Below, piece after piece: positions 1 through 7,809 of a stretch of DNA of 64,000 bases (the first letter of the stretch is position 1; every line of letters begins with the position of its first letter). Position numbers and translations under genes: made by a program. The stretch lies in the NCBI GenBank assembly GCA_964344055.1, contig CAYFLT010000003.1, forward strand, positions 1-64,000. Direction: 5' to 3'. The stretch comes from OFTM10 sp964344055. GTDB lineage: Bacteria > Actinomycetota > Acidimicrobiia > Acidimicrobiales > Aldehydirespiratoraceae. The notes under the pieces are model-generated. The model was not told the origin of the DNA, did not search any database, and saw only the letters and a list, made by a program, of their open reading frames with translations.

Positions 1-1089
1 ACCGGGAACGACGTGGCTGTAGGTGTCGAGGGTGATGGCGATGGTCGAGTGACCGAGCCGATCCGAGACGACCTTGGGGTGGATGCCTGACTGGAGTGCG
101 AGCGTGGCCCACGTGTGGCGGAGTGCATGGGGTCCCTTGAGCTCGGGTAGGCCGGCGGCAGCGACGTGGCGTTTGAAGGCTCGGGTGAACCGGTCGGGGT
201 GCATCGGGGTGCCGTCCTCGCGGGTGAAGACGAGTTCGGCGTCGTTGCTCCACCACTCCCCCGCCTTGAGCTGCTCGGCCGCCTGCGTTCGCTTGTGGGC
301 CTTGAGCGCCTCGATGGACCGAGGGTCGAGTGCGATCCGGCGCCGGCTCTTGGAGGTCTTGGGCGGGCCGATGAGCAGGTGCTTGTTCGGCGCGGTGAGG
401 GTCTGCTCCACCTGGAGGTTGCCGGCCCGGAGGTTGAGGTCGGACCAGCGCAGCCCGAGCACCTCGCCCCGGCGCATGCCGGTGGTGGCGAGCAGCACAT
501 ACGCAGCTGCCAAGCGGTCACTCCCGACCGCCTCGAGGAAGTGCCCCAGCTCCCCGGCCGACCAGGTCTCCAGCTCCTTGCGCTCCGCCCGCGGCGGGCG
601 AGCTGCACGCGCCGGGTTCGACACGATCAACTTCAGTCGCTCGGCATCGGCCAGGGCTCGGCGTAGGACGGTGTGGACGTTGCGGATCGACTTGGCCGAG
701 AGCGGCCGACCGTACCGGCCACCGTCGACACCCAGCTCGGCGTACATGCCCTCGATCTGGAGCGGCGTGAGGTCCTGGAGCTTCACCCCGCCCACCTTGC
801 CGACGATCTTCCGCACGTCGTTCGCATAGGCGTCCCACGTCGCCTGACGGAGGTCGGCCTTCACGTTGTCGAGCCACTCGTGGAGGTACTGGGCCACCGT
901 CATGCGCGACGACTGGACTGTCCGTCCCGCGTCGAGCTCGGTCTGGAAGTCGCGCAGCGCCTTGGCCGCGGCGGCCTTGGTTGCGAACCCGGATCGGGTC
1001 TTCTGTCGGCGCTTGCCGGTGACCGGGTCCGGGAGCGCGTCGACGACGAACCCCCAGCCCTTTCCCCGCCGATGAACGTGGCCTCGCAC
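1..1089 (-). CDS. Tyrosine recombinase (phage/ICE-type integrase), C-terminus cut by window edge
   Basis: Site-specific recombinase that would integrate or excise a mobile element. Reading from a GTG at 1089, 363 codons stay open to the window edge. The N-terminus (residues about 8-40, with WGFVVDALPDPVTGKRRQKT) resembles the AP2-like arm-binding domain of actinobacterial integrases, and a SAM-like core-binding domain starts near residue 64 (TVAQYLHEWLDN). The catalytic domain shows GMRRGEVLGLRW with the first Arg (R206/R207), HALRH (H321, R324), LGHS, and the nucleophile in TLDTYSHV (Tyr357). All catalytic boxes are present, so it is probably active, and only the last residues are missing. 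An in-frame stop at 1111-1113 bounds the start. It lies about 100 bp from the 3' end of tRNA-Leu, the usual place for an integrase beside its attachment site; the element would extend left of the window. Confidence 0.93.
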   Translation of the reverse strand, partial: MRGHVHRRGKGWGFVVDALPDPVTGKRRQKTRSGFATKAAAAKALRDFQTELDAGRTVQSSRMTVAQYLHEWLDNVKADLRQATWDAYANDVRKIVGKVGGVKLQDLTPLQIEGMYAELGVDGGRYGRPLSAKSIRNVHTVLRRALADAERLKLIVSNPARAARPPRAERKELETWSAGELGHFLEAVGSDRLAAAYVLLATTGMRRGEVLGLRWSDLNLRAGNLQVEQTLTAPNKHLLIGPPKTSKSRRRIALDPRSIEALKAHKRTQAAEQLKAGEWWSNDAELVFTREDGTPMHPDRFTRAFKRHVAAAGLPELKGPHALRHTWATLALQSGIHPKVVSDRLGHSTIAITLDTYSHVVPG

Positions 1090-1098
1090 GAATCCGAT

Positions 1099-1116
1099 GT
1101 TAGCAATCCGTTAGCA
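1099..1116. repeat. Short direct repeat upstream of integrase
   Basis: GTTAGCA occurs at 1099-1105 and again at 1110-1116, each preceded by AATCCG (the first copy has three extra bases, ATG, in between). The pair lies just upstream of the integrase start and next to the tRNA end. It could be an integrase arm-binding or autoregulatory site; this is inference from position only. Confidence 0.35.
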
Positions 1117-1186
1117 TCTGGCAAGTGTGGGTGTTTCTTGCACCTTCGATCACATCGAACAGTGTCTATAGATGCAGGTCAGAGGG

Positions 1187-1272
1187 TGCCCGGGGTGGGA
1201 TTCGAACCCACACACTCCCTGAGGAGCCGGGGGGTTTAAGCCCCCTGCGTCTGCCAGTTTCGCCACCCGGGC
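1187..1272 (-). tRNA. tRNA-Leu (anticodon UAA)
   Basis: Complete class II tRNA. The 7-bp acceptor stem GCCCGGG/CCCGGGC closes the molecule, and the anticodon arm is a GGGGG/CCCCC stem around the loop CTTAAAC, giving anticodon TAA with U33 and A37. A long variable arm follows, and the T arm is GTGGG-TTCGAAT-CCCAC. The discriminator is A and CCA is not encoded. The 3' end faces the integrase, so the T-arm/acceptor end is the likely attB core of the element to the left. Confidence 0.96.
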
Positions 1273-1298
1273 CCGCTCGCACGGTAGCGCCAGCGGAC

Positions 1299-1607
1299 TC
1301 AGGCGGCGGCCAGCTCGCCGGAATCGTCGACTGCCAACCAGAGGGCCGCTCGGGCCCGGTCGGCTTTGGTGCCGGTGAGCCCATTGGCGACGACCACGCC
1401 CTCGATCATGTCGGCCACCAAGGCGGACCACGGCCGCCCCTTGAGCCGCACCGCCACGGTGGGTACGCCCGCTCGGCGGCGGATGGTGCGATGGACCTCG
1501 GCCAGCCCGGGTGGCGACCTGAACGCGGGAACGACAAGAGACCGCAGCCTCGCCGCTTGCCCCAGAGAACGGGCCGCGGCCGCAAAACGAAGACTCGTCG
1601 CTTCCAC
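1299..1607 (-). CDS. Conserved hypothetical protein, 102 aa
   Basis: I do not recognise a named family. The predicted protein is basic at its N-terminus (AAARSLGQAARLRSL) and has a central segment GVPTVAVRLKGRPWSALVADM that reads like a folded strand-helix unit. The C-terminus is hydrophobic and alanine-rich (RARAALWLAVDDSGELAAA). There is no signal peptide or membrane span. The start is a GTG at 1607. It follows a hairpin that probably ends the upstream transporter gene and lies 26 bp from tRNA-Leu on the same strand. Codon use fits the neighbours; the product is probably real but of unknown role. Confidence 0.6.
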   Translation of the reverse strand: MEATSLRFAAAARSLGQAARLRSLVVPAFRSPPGLAEVHRTIRRRAGVPTVAVRLKGRPWSALVADMIEGVVVANGLTGTKADRARAALWLAVDDSGELAAA

Positions 1608-1625
1608 CAGTGATCAGTATGACGA

Positions 1626-1642
1626 GGGGGTGTGACACCCCC
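1626..1642. terminator. GC-rich hairpin after the EamA transporter gene
   Basis: Perfect inverted repeat GGGGGTGT-G-ACACCCCC located 12 bp past the stop codon of the minus-strand EamA transporter. No U-tract follows, as is common for terminator-like hairpins in high-GC actinobacteria. The transcription end is inferred from position. Confidence 0.5.
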
Positions 1643-1653
1643 GGCGGCTCGAT

Positions 1654-2499
1654 TCAGCGCGAGAGGAGCACTGTGGCTGCGGCGACGGTGAGGGCCATCC
1701 CGACCACCGACGGCGCGTGGATGGGCTCGTGGAGAATCACCCATCCCACGACGGTCGCCACCACCGGGCTGAGGCTCATGGCGGACCCGAAATCCGCGGC
1801 AGAGAGCCGCCGGAGGGCCACGAGTTCGAGGGAGTAGGGAACGATCGACGAGGCAACCGCGACAAGGCCCGCGACCAGCAGCAACCGCGGATCCTCCAGG
1901 AGCGACGCCGCCCCGCCAAGGCCGACAGGGGCGACGACGACCGCTCCGACGGCCATGGCCAGCGCAAAGTGTTCGAACGGCGCCCCGCTGCTGCCGACCG
2001 ACCGACCGGCGTGGATGTACGACGCCCATGCGCCAGCCGCGACCAACGCGGCACCGATGCCCACCGCATCGTCCGCCGCGCCGACGCCCACGATGAGAAC
2101 CACCCCTACCAGGGCCACGAGCGTGGCTGGAATCCGGCCCGGCCCTCGACGGGTCGTCGCCGAAACCGCCAGTGGGCCGGCCAGTTCGATCGTCACGGCG
2201 ACACCGAGCGGGATCCGGCTCACCGCCACGTAGAAGGCGGTGTTCATCACGGCCAGCGCCACGCCGTAACGGACCGTCACCGGCCAGTCGCACCGGTCGC
2301 GCCACGAGGGGCGACAGATCGCCAGTGTGACGATCGCCGCGACCCCGAGGCGGCTCATCGCCACACCTGCCGGCCCCGCCTCGTGGATGACGACCGTTGC
2401 CATCGCCGAACCCATCTGGGTGACCAGCATCGAGAGGCTCACCGCAACAAGCGACCACTGCTGGTCGATGCGCTCCGCCGTTGCCACACTCGGGTTCAC
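1654..2499 (-). CDS. EamA/DMT-family exporter, RhtA-like
   Basis: Integral membrane transporter of the drug/metabolite transporter superfamily, 281 aa, with about ten hydrophobic segments in two EamA halves. The stretch MNTAFYVAVSRIPLGVAVTI followed by ELAGPLAV is very close to the signature of RhtA-type threonine/homoserine exporters, so export of an amino acid or similar small metabolite is the best guess. A short charged region (residues about 60-70) follows the second span. It is divergent from a LysR regulator 68 bp away, which probably controls it; a weak TTCAC...GTGAA inverted pair lies in that gap. The substrate cannot be told from sequence. Confidence 0.88.
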   Translation of the reverse strand: MNPSVATAERIDQQWSLVAVSLSMLVTQMGSAMATVVIHEAGPAGVAMSRLGVAAIVTLAICRPSWRDRCDWPVTVRYGVALAVMNTAFYVAVSRIPLGVAVTIELAGPLAVSATTRRGPGRIPATLVALVGVVLIVGVGAADDAVGIGAALVAAGAWASYIHAGRSVGSSGAPFEHFALAMAVGAVVVAPVGLGGAASLLEDPRLLLVAGLVAVASSIVPYSLELVALRRLSAADFGSAMSLSPVVATVVGWVILHEPIHAPSVVGMALTVAAATVLLSR

Positions 2500-2567
2500 C
2501 TCGTCATCGTGCGCGCCCCTCGAACCCGTGTGAACTGCGTCCTGCGGCCGATCTATGCTTCACGCGC

Positions 2568-3422
2568 ATGAATGTCGAGCTGCGTCATCTACGGACGCTC
2601 ATCGCCGTCGCCGAGACGGGCAACCTCACCCGCGCCGCCGAACTGCTCCATCTCTCGCAGCCCGCGGTGTCTCGCACCATCACCCAGCTCGAGCAGGCGG
2701 TCGGCGTCCGGCTCGTCGACCGCACCACCCGATCGGTGAGCCTGACCGCCGCCGGGGAGGATCTCCTCACCACCGCGCGAAACACCGTCGGCATCCTCGA
2801 CGAAGGGATCCGGCGACTCGCCGCCGACAGCGGGCCCATTCGCCTCGGGTACACCTGGGCCACCACGAGGCTCGTCGCGGCGTTGGGTACGGCCTGGGCG
2901 GACCAGCATCCGAGCATCCCGCTCGTCCCGGTCAGCCGGGACGACCGGACCGCCGGCGTGGAGGCCGGCCTCACCGACGTGGCGTTGGTTCGCTCACATC
3001 CGGCCGATCCACGGCTGCGGTCCCGCACACTCTGTCTGGAGCCACGCGTGGCCGCGATCCACCGCACCCACGATCTGGCCACCCGGGAGTGCGTGAGTCT
3101 GGCCGATCTCACCGATGGCGAGCTCGTCGTCAACCCCGAGGCGGGCACGACGACACCCGAACTCTGGCCTGCCGCACATCGCCCAACCGTCGCCACGGAG
3201 GTGGCGACCACCAATGACTGGTTGGTGGCCATCGCCAGCGGGGTCGGATTCGGCGTGACAGCCGAGTCGAGCGCCGAGACCTTCCCCCACCCCGACGTTC
3301 GCTACGTCCCGATCGACGATGCTCCACCCGTTTCGTTGATCGCGATCTGGCGAGAGCCTCCGTCCCACCCGGCCGGCCGGAGCCTGATCGATCTCGCGAG
3401 CCGGTTGGTCGACGACCAGTAG
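2568..3422 (+). CDS. LysR-family transcriptional regulator
   Basis: DNA-binding regulator of 284 aa. The N-terminal winged helix-turn-helix (MNVELRHLRTLIAVAETGN, then AAELLHLSQPAVSRTITQLE) is classical for LysR, followed by a periplasmic-binding-like effector domain (residues about 90-284). The ATG at 2568 is preferred over an upstream in-frame start because the HTH begins immediately there. It is divergent from the RhtA-like exporter and most likely regulates that gene in response to the exported compound; this is inference from arrangement. Confidence 0.93.
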   Translation: MNVELRHLRTLIAVAETGNLTRAAELLHLSQPAVSRTITQLEQAVGVRLVDRTTRSVSLTAAGEDLLTTARNTVGILDEGIRRLAADSGPIRLGYTWATTRLVAALGTAWADQHPSIPLVPVSRDDRTAGVEAGLTDVALVRSHPADPRLRSRTLCLEPRVAAIHRTHDLATRECVSLADLTDGELVVNPEAGTTTPELWPAAHRPTVATEVATTNDWLVAIASGVGFGVTAESSAETFPHPDVRYVPIDDAPPVSLIAIWREPPSHPAGRSLIDLASRLVDDQ

Positions 3423-3464
3423 CAGACTTCGCGTCCGCCCCGCAGCCCCGATCCTTCCGAAGCG

Positions 3465-4436
3465 ATGTGCCAAGCTCCCCTCGTGGAGTCGAACCCGGAG
3501 CTGAACCCCGCCCAACAGGAAGTCCTCGCCCAGCTCGGCGCGACCCCCGACGACCGGCCCCGGTTCGACGCAGCACTCCGCCACCAACTCCGCCGCGAAC
3601 TCGAGGATGGCTTGGCGCCGATGGTCGCCGACATCGACCCGAACGACCTCATGTTCGTCTCCAAGCACCTGCTCGGCCGGGTGATGGGATGCGAGCGACG
3701 GTTCCTCGCCGAGGACGACGACAAGTTCGCCTGGTCGGTGCCTCTGGCCCGGGGGACGATCGCCCACAAGGCCATCGAGCTCTCCATCCACTGGCGCCGC
3801 GAGCCCGAGCCGCTGGTATTGGTCGACGAATCGATCTCGCGGCTCTCCGAAGGCATCGACGGGCTCGCCGACTGGCTCCAGACCTGTACCGAGGTCGAGC
3901 GGGCCGAGCTGCGGGCCGAGGCGAACGACCGGGTGGTGAAGTTCCTCGAGTGCTGGCCGCCGCTCAAGACCCAATGGCGCCCGGTCACCGAGTCCCGCCT
4001 GCGTCTGGAGCTCCACGACGTCATCGTCCTGAGCGGCAAGGTCGATCTCGCCCTCGGTCAGGCCAAGGGCGATCAAGCCGGCAAGGTCCTGATCGACCTC
4101 AAGACCGGCGGCTTCTCACCCCAGCACCTCGACGATCTCCGTTTCTACGCCCTCATCGAGGCGGTCCGGCTCGGCACACCCCCTCGGCGGCTCGCCACCT
4201 ACTACCTCGATCAGGGCAGGTTCCTGCCGGAAGACGTGTCCGAAGACCTCCTGTTCTCCACCGTGGCCCGGGTCGTCGACGGTGTCGCCCGGATCGTCGA
4301 CCTGCGCAAGCGCGACCGCGAGCCCGGTACCGCCCCGGGTCCGGCCTGTCGTTGGTGCGTGGCGCTGCCCGACTGCGACATCGGCCGGCGCTACCTGTCC
4401 GACGGCGACGAGACCGGCCTGGGCGATGGCTGGTGA
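3465..4436 (+). CDS. PD-(D/E)XK nuclease with Cas4/AddB-type iron-sulfur cysteines
   Basis: RecB-like exonuclease-fold protein, 323 aa. Nuclease motifs are visible in order: HKAIE (H101, E104), GKVDLALG (D194), IDLKTGG (D211-x-K213) and a following HLDDLRFYAL helix. Four cysteines are placed as in Cas4 and AddB iron-staple nucleases: Cys76 near the start of the domain and Cys295-x2-Cys298-x5-Cys304 at the C-terminus, which would hold a 4Fe-4S cluster. There is no helicase domain and no cas gene nearby. An alternative GTG start at 3483 would remove six residues. The role is probably DNA end-processing or repair. Confidence 0.85.
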   Translation: MCQAPLVESNPELNPAQQEVLAQLGATPDDRPRFDAALRHQLRRELEDGLAPMVADIDPNDLMFVSKHLLGRVMGCERRFLAEDDDKFAWSVPLARGTIAHKAIELSIHWRREPEPLVLVDESISRLSEGIDGLADWLQTCTEVERAELRAEANDRVVKFLECWPPLKTQWRPVTESRLRLELHDVIVLSGKVDLALGQAKGDQAGKVLIDLKTGGFSPQHLDDLRFYALIEAVRLGTPPRRLATYYLDQGRFLPEDVSEDLLFSTVARVVDGVARIVDLRKRDREPGTAPGPACRWCVALPDCDIGRRYLSDGDETGLGDGW

Positions 4437-4475
4437 CCCGACCGCGAACACCCCTCGCGATCAGCAGAGGCTGCA

Positions 4476-4489
4476 CCCCTGTCAAGGGG
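4476..4489. terminator. Small hairpin between convergent genes
   Basis: CCCCT-GTCA-AGGGG inverted repeat inside a 101-bp gap between the converging nuclease and VOC genes. A wider, weaker pairing (CACCC...GGGTG) surrounds it. It is likely a bidirectional terminator; there is no U-tract. Confidence 0.4.
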
Positions 4490-4537
4490 CCTGGGTGACG
4501 GCTGGTGGCCGCCCCCGGCAACGGTCGAAGACGACCC

Positions 4538-4909
4538 CTACGCCAACGACTCGGCGAACATGTAGGTGTTGCCGTCGGGATCGAAGAAGGTCGCCAGCTT
4601 GACCATGCCAGGGATCTCGTTGGTCGGTCCGTCGAAGCTGACGCCCTTTCCTTCGAGTTCGGCCCGGGCCTCGTCGATGTCCTCGACGCCGAACACGGGT
4701 GTACTGCCGCCGCTCCCGTCCACCTCTTCGTTCTGACCCAGCCCGACGGTCACCCCGTCGACCGGACTGGTGACCTCCGCCCAGCCCGCCTCCGGAACCT
4801 TGAACACGAGCTCGAAGCCGAGCATCTCCTGGAACCAGGCGATCGATTCGTCGAGGTTGCTCACCGAGCTCGCGAGCGTGATCTCGGTGCGGTATCTGAT
4901 GTCGGCCAC
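4538..4909 (-). CDS. VOC/glyoxalase-superfamily protein
   Basis: Small (123 aa) metal-binding-fold protein of the vicinal oxygen chelate superfamily. It has the paired beta-alpha-beta-beta-beta pattern with NLDESIAWFQEMLGFELVFK at the start and LATFFDPDGNTYMFAESL at the end, where Glu is the usual last metal ligand. Members include glyoxalases, ring-cleaving dioxygenases and drug-binding resistance proteins; the substrate is unknown. The GTG at 4909 is chosen because AGGGAGG stands just upstream. It is transcribed divergently from a winged-helix regulator through a shared promoter/operator, so it is probably induced by a compound sensed by that regulator. Confidence 0.85.
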   Translation of the reverse strand: MADIRYRTEITLASSVSNLDESIAWFQEMLGFELVFKVPEAGWAEVTSPVDGVTVGLGQNEEVDGSGGSTPVFGVEDIDEARAELEGKGVSFDGPTNEIPGMVKLATFFDPDGNTYMFAESLA

Positions 4910-4957
4910 GGCTTCCTCCCTGGATCCTACGTGGGATCGTCTCTTGGTGGTCCGAAA

Positions 4958-4984
4958 AGTATAGTAACTATAGTATCCTGTCAA
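4958..4984 (-). promoter_or_regulatory. Promoter of VOC gene with overlapping palindromic operator
   Basis: On the minus strand a perfect TTGACA -35 box (4984-4979) is followed after 15-17 bp by TATACT/TACTTT. The palindrome TATAGT-A-ACTATA (4960-4972) lies between and over these boxes. It is also within 30 bp of the start of the divergent regulator, so one bound regulator could shut both promoters. The AT-rich block stands out in this high-GC DNA. Confidence 0.65.
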
Positions 4985-4987
4985 CGG

Positions 4988-5599
4988 ATGGTGTCGACGA
5001 GGTCAGAGGTGCCGGACATTGCGGTCCTCTTCCACCACCGGTGGAACGTGCCGGTCGTCGCTGCCCTCTTCCGGATACCTGTGGGCGGCTCCCGTTTCGT
5101 CGTGCTGGCCAACGAGCTGGGGGCCGGCCGCGACCCCCTCACCCAGTCGTTGCACGCACTCCGAGCCGCCGGGATCATCGAGCGGAACCCCGGATACGGG
5201 CACCCGCTCCGGCCCGAGTATGTGCTCACCGGCCTGGGTCACTCGATCGGGGCGGCCTGCAGCAAGTACGAGCACACGACCCGCGAGCTCGACGCCAGCG
5301 GGGTCGCCTACCGAAAATGGACCGCCGTCCTGCTGTTGACGCTCGGGACCGGACGATCCCGGTTCAACGAGATCCAGGCCGGGATCGGCTCCATCTCTCC
5401 CCGATCGCTCACCCAGGCGCTGCAACTCCTCGCCGGGGAGGGGTTGGTCGAACGTGAAGTGCAGGACGGCTTCCCGCCTCGGTCGTCGTACCGGCTCAGC
5501 GAGGCCGGCAGCGAGCTCGCCGCTGCAGCGACGGGTATCAGCGACCTTCTCACCGAATTCGGCAGTGCCGCCCGACGTTCCGACCCGACCCCCGAGTGA
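4988..5599 (+). CDS. Transcriptional regulator with two tandem HxlR-like winged-helix domains
   Basis: 203-aa regulator. The first half (residues about 8-85: HHRWNVPVVAALFRIPVGGS, then LTQSLHALRAAGIIERNPGY) and the second half (about 105-190: YRKWTAVLLLTLGTGRSRFN, then SPRSLTQALQLLAGEGLVER) are each a complete HxlR/MarR-like wHTH with the K/RW start, recognition helix and wing. Ordinary HxlR proteins have one such unit and dimerise; this one looks like a covalent dimer. The ATG at 4988 is the first start after the promoter. It is divergent from the VOC gene and very likely binds the 13-bp palindrome between them. Confidence 0.8.
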   Translation: MVSTRSEVPDIAVLFHHRWNVPVVAALFRIPVGGSRFVVLANELGAGRDPLTQSLHALRAAGIIERNPGYGHPLRPEYVLTGLGHSIGAACSKYEHTTRELDASGVAYRKWTAVLLLTLGTGRSRFNEIQAGIGSISPRSLTQALQLLAGEGLVEREVQDGFPPRSSYRLSEAGSELAAAATGISDLLTEFGSAARRSDPTPE

Positions 5600-5618
5600 A
5601 GGGGCGGAGATCGGGTTG

Positions 5619-6922
5619 CTAGTCCCTCGCCGGCCGGTAGCTCCGGGGCGGGGCGGGGGTCGACGGATGGACCTCGGCTGCGGCCGCGGGCTCGTAGGCC
5701 CCGTCCTCCGCGTCGAGCCCCTCGAGATGGCCACGGAAGGCCAGCCACAAGGCGATGATGATGAACGCACTGCCGGCGATCGTGTACGCAACCCGGGGAT
5801 CGGTGGCGTCGATCAGCTGGCCGAGCACCAGCTGCCCGGTCGGGTTCGCCGCGGTCAACACCGTGATGTAGACGGCCAGCACCTTCGCCCGCAGTGCTTC
5901 GTCGACCTGAAGCTGGATCGCGGTGTTGAGGGTGCTGGCGGAGGTGAGGTGTGACGCGCCCACCACGAACGCGCCGACCAGCACGAGCGCGAACCAGGGA
6001 GCGAACGCCATGATCAGGTAGCCGGTCGCGTAGAAGACGAGCGCGACCTCCTGCATGCGGGACCGGCGGTACCTGGACGCGGCCGAGGCCACGAACGGCG
6101 AGCACAACACCGCGCCCAGACCGATGCAGGACAGAATCAGACCGAAACCGCTCTCGCCCCGGTCGTGGACCTGCTCAGCGTCACCGACAGCAGCTGCATC
6201 GACAGGCCGAAGAAGCCGATCATCGACACCGTCGCGATGGCAGTGCGGATCCCACGCACGCCGGCTGCGTATCGGGCCGCCTCGACGAACTCCCGGAGTG
6301 GGCGCATCCGGCCGTCCGCCGCCCGGGGCTCGCTCCGGTGACGCATCAGGAACAGGGCGGTGAGCACCGCCGAGTAGCTCGCCGCATTCACGAAGAACGC
6401 CCAGCCCGGGCCCCACGCGGCGATGGCGACACCGCCGATGGCCGGCCCGATCATCCGGGAGGCGTTGAACTGCGCCGAGTTCAAGGTGATGCCGGCGAGC
6501 ATCTTGTCCCTCGGGAGGAGGTCGCTGACGATCGCCTGCCAGGCGGGCAGGTTCAGGCCGGCCGTCACGCCGACGAGGACCGACATGCCGATGTAGGCCC
6601 AGGCGGTCCGAACACCGGCGAACCAGAGCACCATCAGCCCGGCGGCTGCCACGGCCTGCAGGGACTGGGTGACCATGAGGACCCGACGTCTGCGGTAGCG
6701 GTCGGCGATCGCTCCTCCGATGGGTCCCATCGCCGCCATCGGCATGATCTGGGCGAAGCCCGCGAAGCCCACCCAGCCGGCCGATCCGGTCAGCTCGAAG
6801 ATGACGATCGGCACCGCGATCGCCTGGAACCAGCGGCCGATGTTGGAGATGACCCCGCCGATCCAGAAGAGGCGGTAGTCGCGGTGTCGGAAGACCGAGA
6901 ACGTGTCGCGTAAGCCGCTCAC
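5619..6922 (-). CDS. MFS transporter (MFS_3/EntS-like), interrupted by a frameshift
   Basis: Major facilitator protein of about 430 aa in two reading frames. The N-terminal half (from ATG 6922: FRHRDYRLFWIGGVISNIGR, then GGAIADRYRRRRVLM) runs to FFGLSMQLLSV. The rest continues in another frame from AEQVHDRGESGFGLILSCIG to the C-terminal stop. The join lies at about 6177-6182, where one base appears to be missing. Both halves are otherwise intact, so this may be a sequencing error rather than a dead gene. The family exports siderophores or small drugs. Its start overlaps the stop of the upstream PhyH gene by 4 bp, so the two are co-translated. Confidence 0.8.
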
Positions 6923-7719
6923 CCGGGAGTGCCGATCAGGGTCGGGAACCAGTCCTCGCGGAGCCGGTCACCGTCGGCCATGCCGTGATCGGGGAACGGC
7001 GGAGACGTGCGGCCAGGCCGGGTGACGTAGTGCGCGTCGTCACCCACGAAACGGACCGAGAACGCCCGGCGATTGGTCGAGGACGCGTTGCCCCGGGCGC
7101 CGTGGACCGCACGGAAGTCGAACGCCACGGCATCGCCCGGTTCGAGCGCCCACTCGAGGACCTCCATGTCGGGGTCGTTGTCGGGGTCGGGTACGGGGAG
7201 ATAGTCGCCGCCTGCGTAGAAGTCGTCGCCGGAGAGCCACCGCACCGGTACGACGTCCTTCTCCCATCGATGTGAGCCCTTGATGATCCGCAAGGTGGTG
7301 TCGGACACGGGGTCGAGGGGAAGCCAGAGGCTCACGGTGTGACGCCCCTCGACGAAGTAGTAGATGCCGTCGCTGTGCCACGGCGTGGGGGTGGGAGTGC
7401 CGGCCTCCTTGACCAGGACGTGGTCGTGGAACAGTTGCACCCGCTCACTTGCCATGAGTTCGCCGGCCAACTGCGCGGCAGCCGACTCGCGAAGGAAACG
7501 CTCGAACTCCGGGATGCGCTGCCAGTTGCAGTAGTCGTCCCAGAACCGGCCCGCCTCGCCCTCCGCGACGTTCTCGGCGAAGTACTCCCCCGGCTCGGCT
7601 TCGTTGTGAGCCACGCCCGCGGCCAGGGTGTCGACCCACTCGGCGAAGGCACCTCGGATGACGGTGGCTCCGTCCTCCACGAACGCCGCGATCGTCGACG
7701 GCGGCAGAAGCGGGGGCAT
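6919..7719 (-). CDS. Phytanoyl-CoA dioxygenase (PhyH) family protein
   Basis: Predicted Fe(II)/2-oxoglutarate-dependent oxygenase, 266 aa. The facial triad is visible as PWHSDGIYYF (His115, Asp117) and DFRAVHGARG (His206), with a downstream Arg-rich segment (NRRAFSVRF) that would bind 2-oxoglutarate. The double-stranded beta-helix core carries HTVSLWLPLDPVSDTTL. The start is the ATG at 7719, before the long alpha-helical N-terminus. It overlaps the MFS gene by 4 bp, suggesting that the oxygenase product or substrate is moved by that transporter. The substrate is unknown; PhyH proteins hydroxylate lipids, osmolytes and natural products. Confidence 0.87.
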   Translation of the reverse strand: MPPLLPPSTIAAFVEDGATVIRGAFAEWVDTLAAGVAHNEAEPGEYFAENVAEGEAGRFWDDYCNWQRIPEFERFLRESAAAQLAGELMASERVQLFHDHVLVKEAGTPTPTPWHSDGIYYFVEGRHTVSLWLPLDPVSDTTLRIIKGSHRWEKDVVPVRWLSGDDFYAGGDYLPVPDPDNDPDMEVLEWALEPGDAVAFDFRAVHGARGNASSTNRRAFSVRFVGDDAHYVTRPGRTSPPFPDHGMADGDRLREDWFPTLIGTPG

Positions 7720-7809
7720 CGACTCACCGTAGCCAGCGCGGCGACTGACCATGTAAGTCTGCGACGCCGACCACCCCCTCCGGGGTGACGATCTGCCAGA
7801 CTCACCGCC

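Noticed and set aside
5619..6416. A second, independent MFS gene
   Set aside because: It has only the C-terminal membrane segments and continues directly from the first half after a one-base shift.
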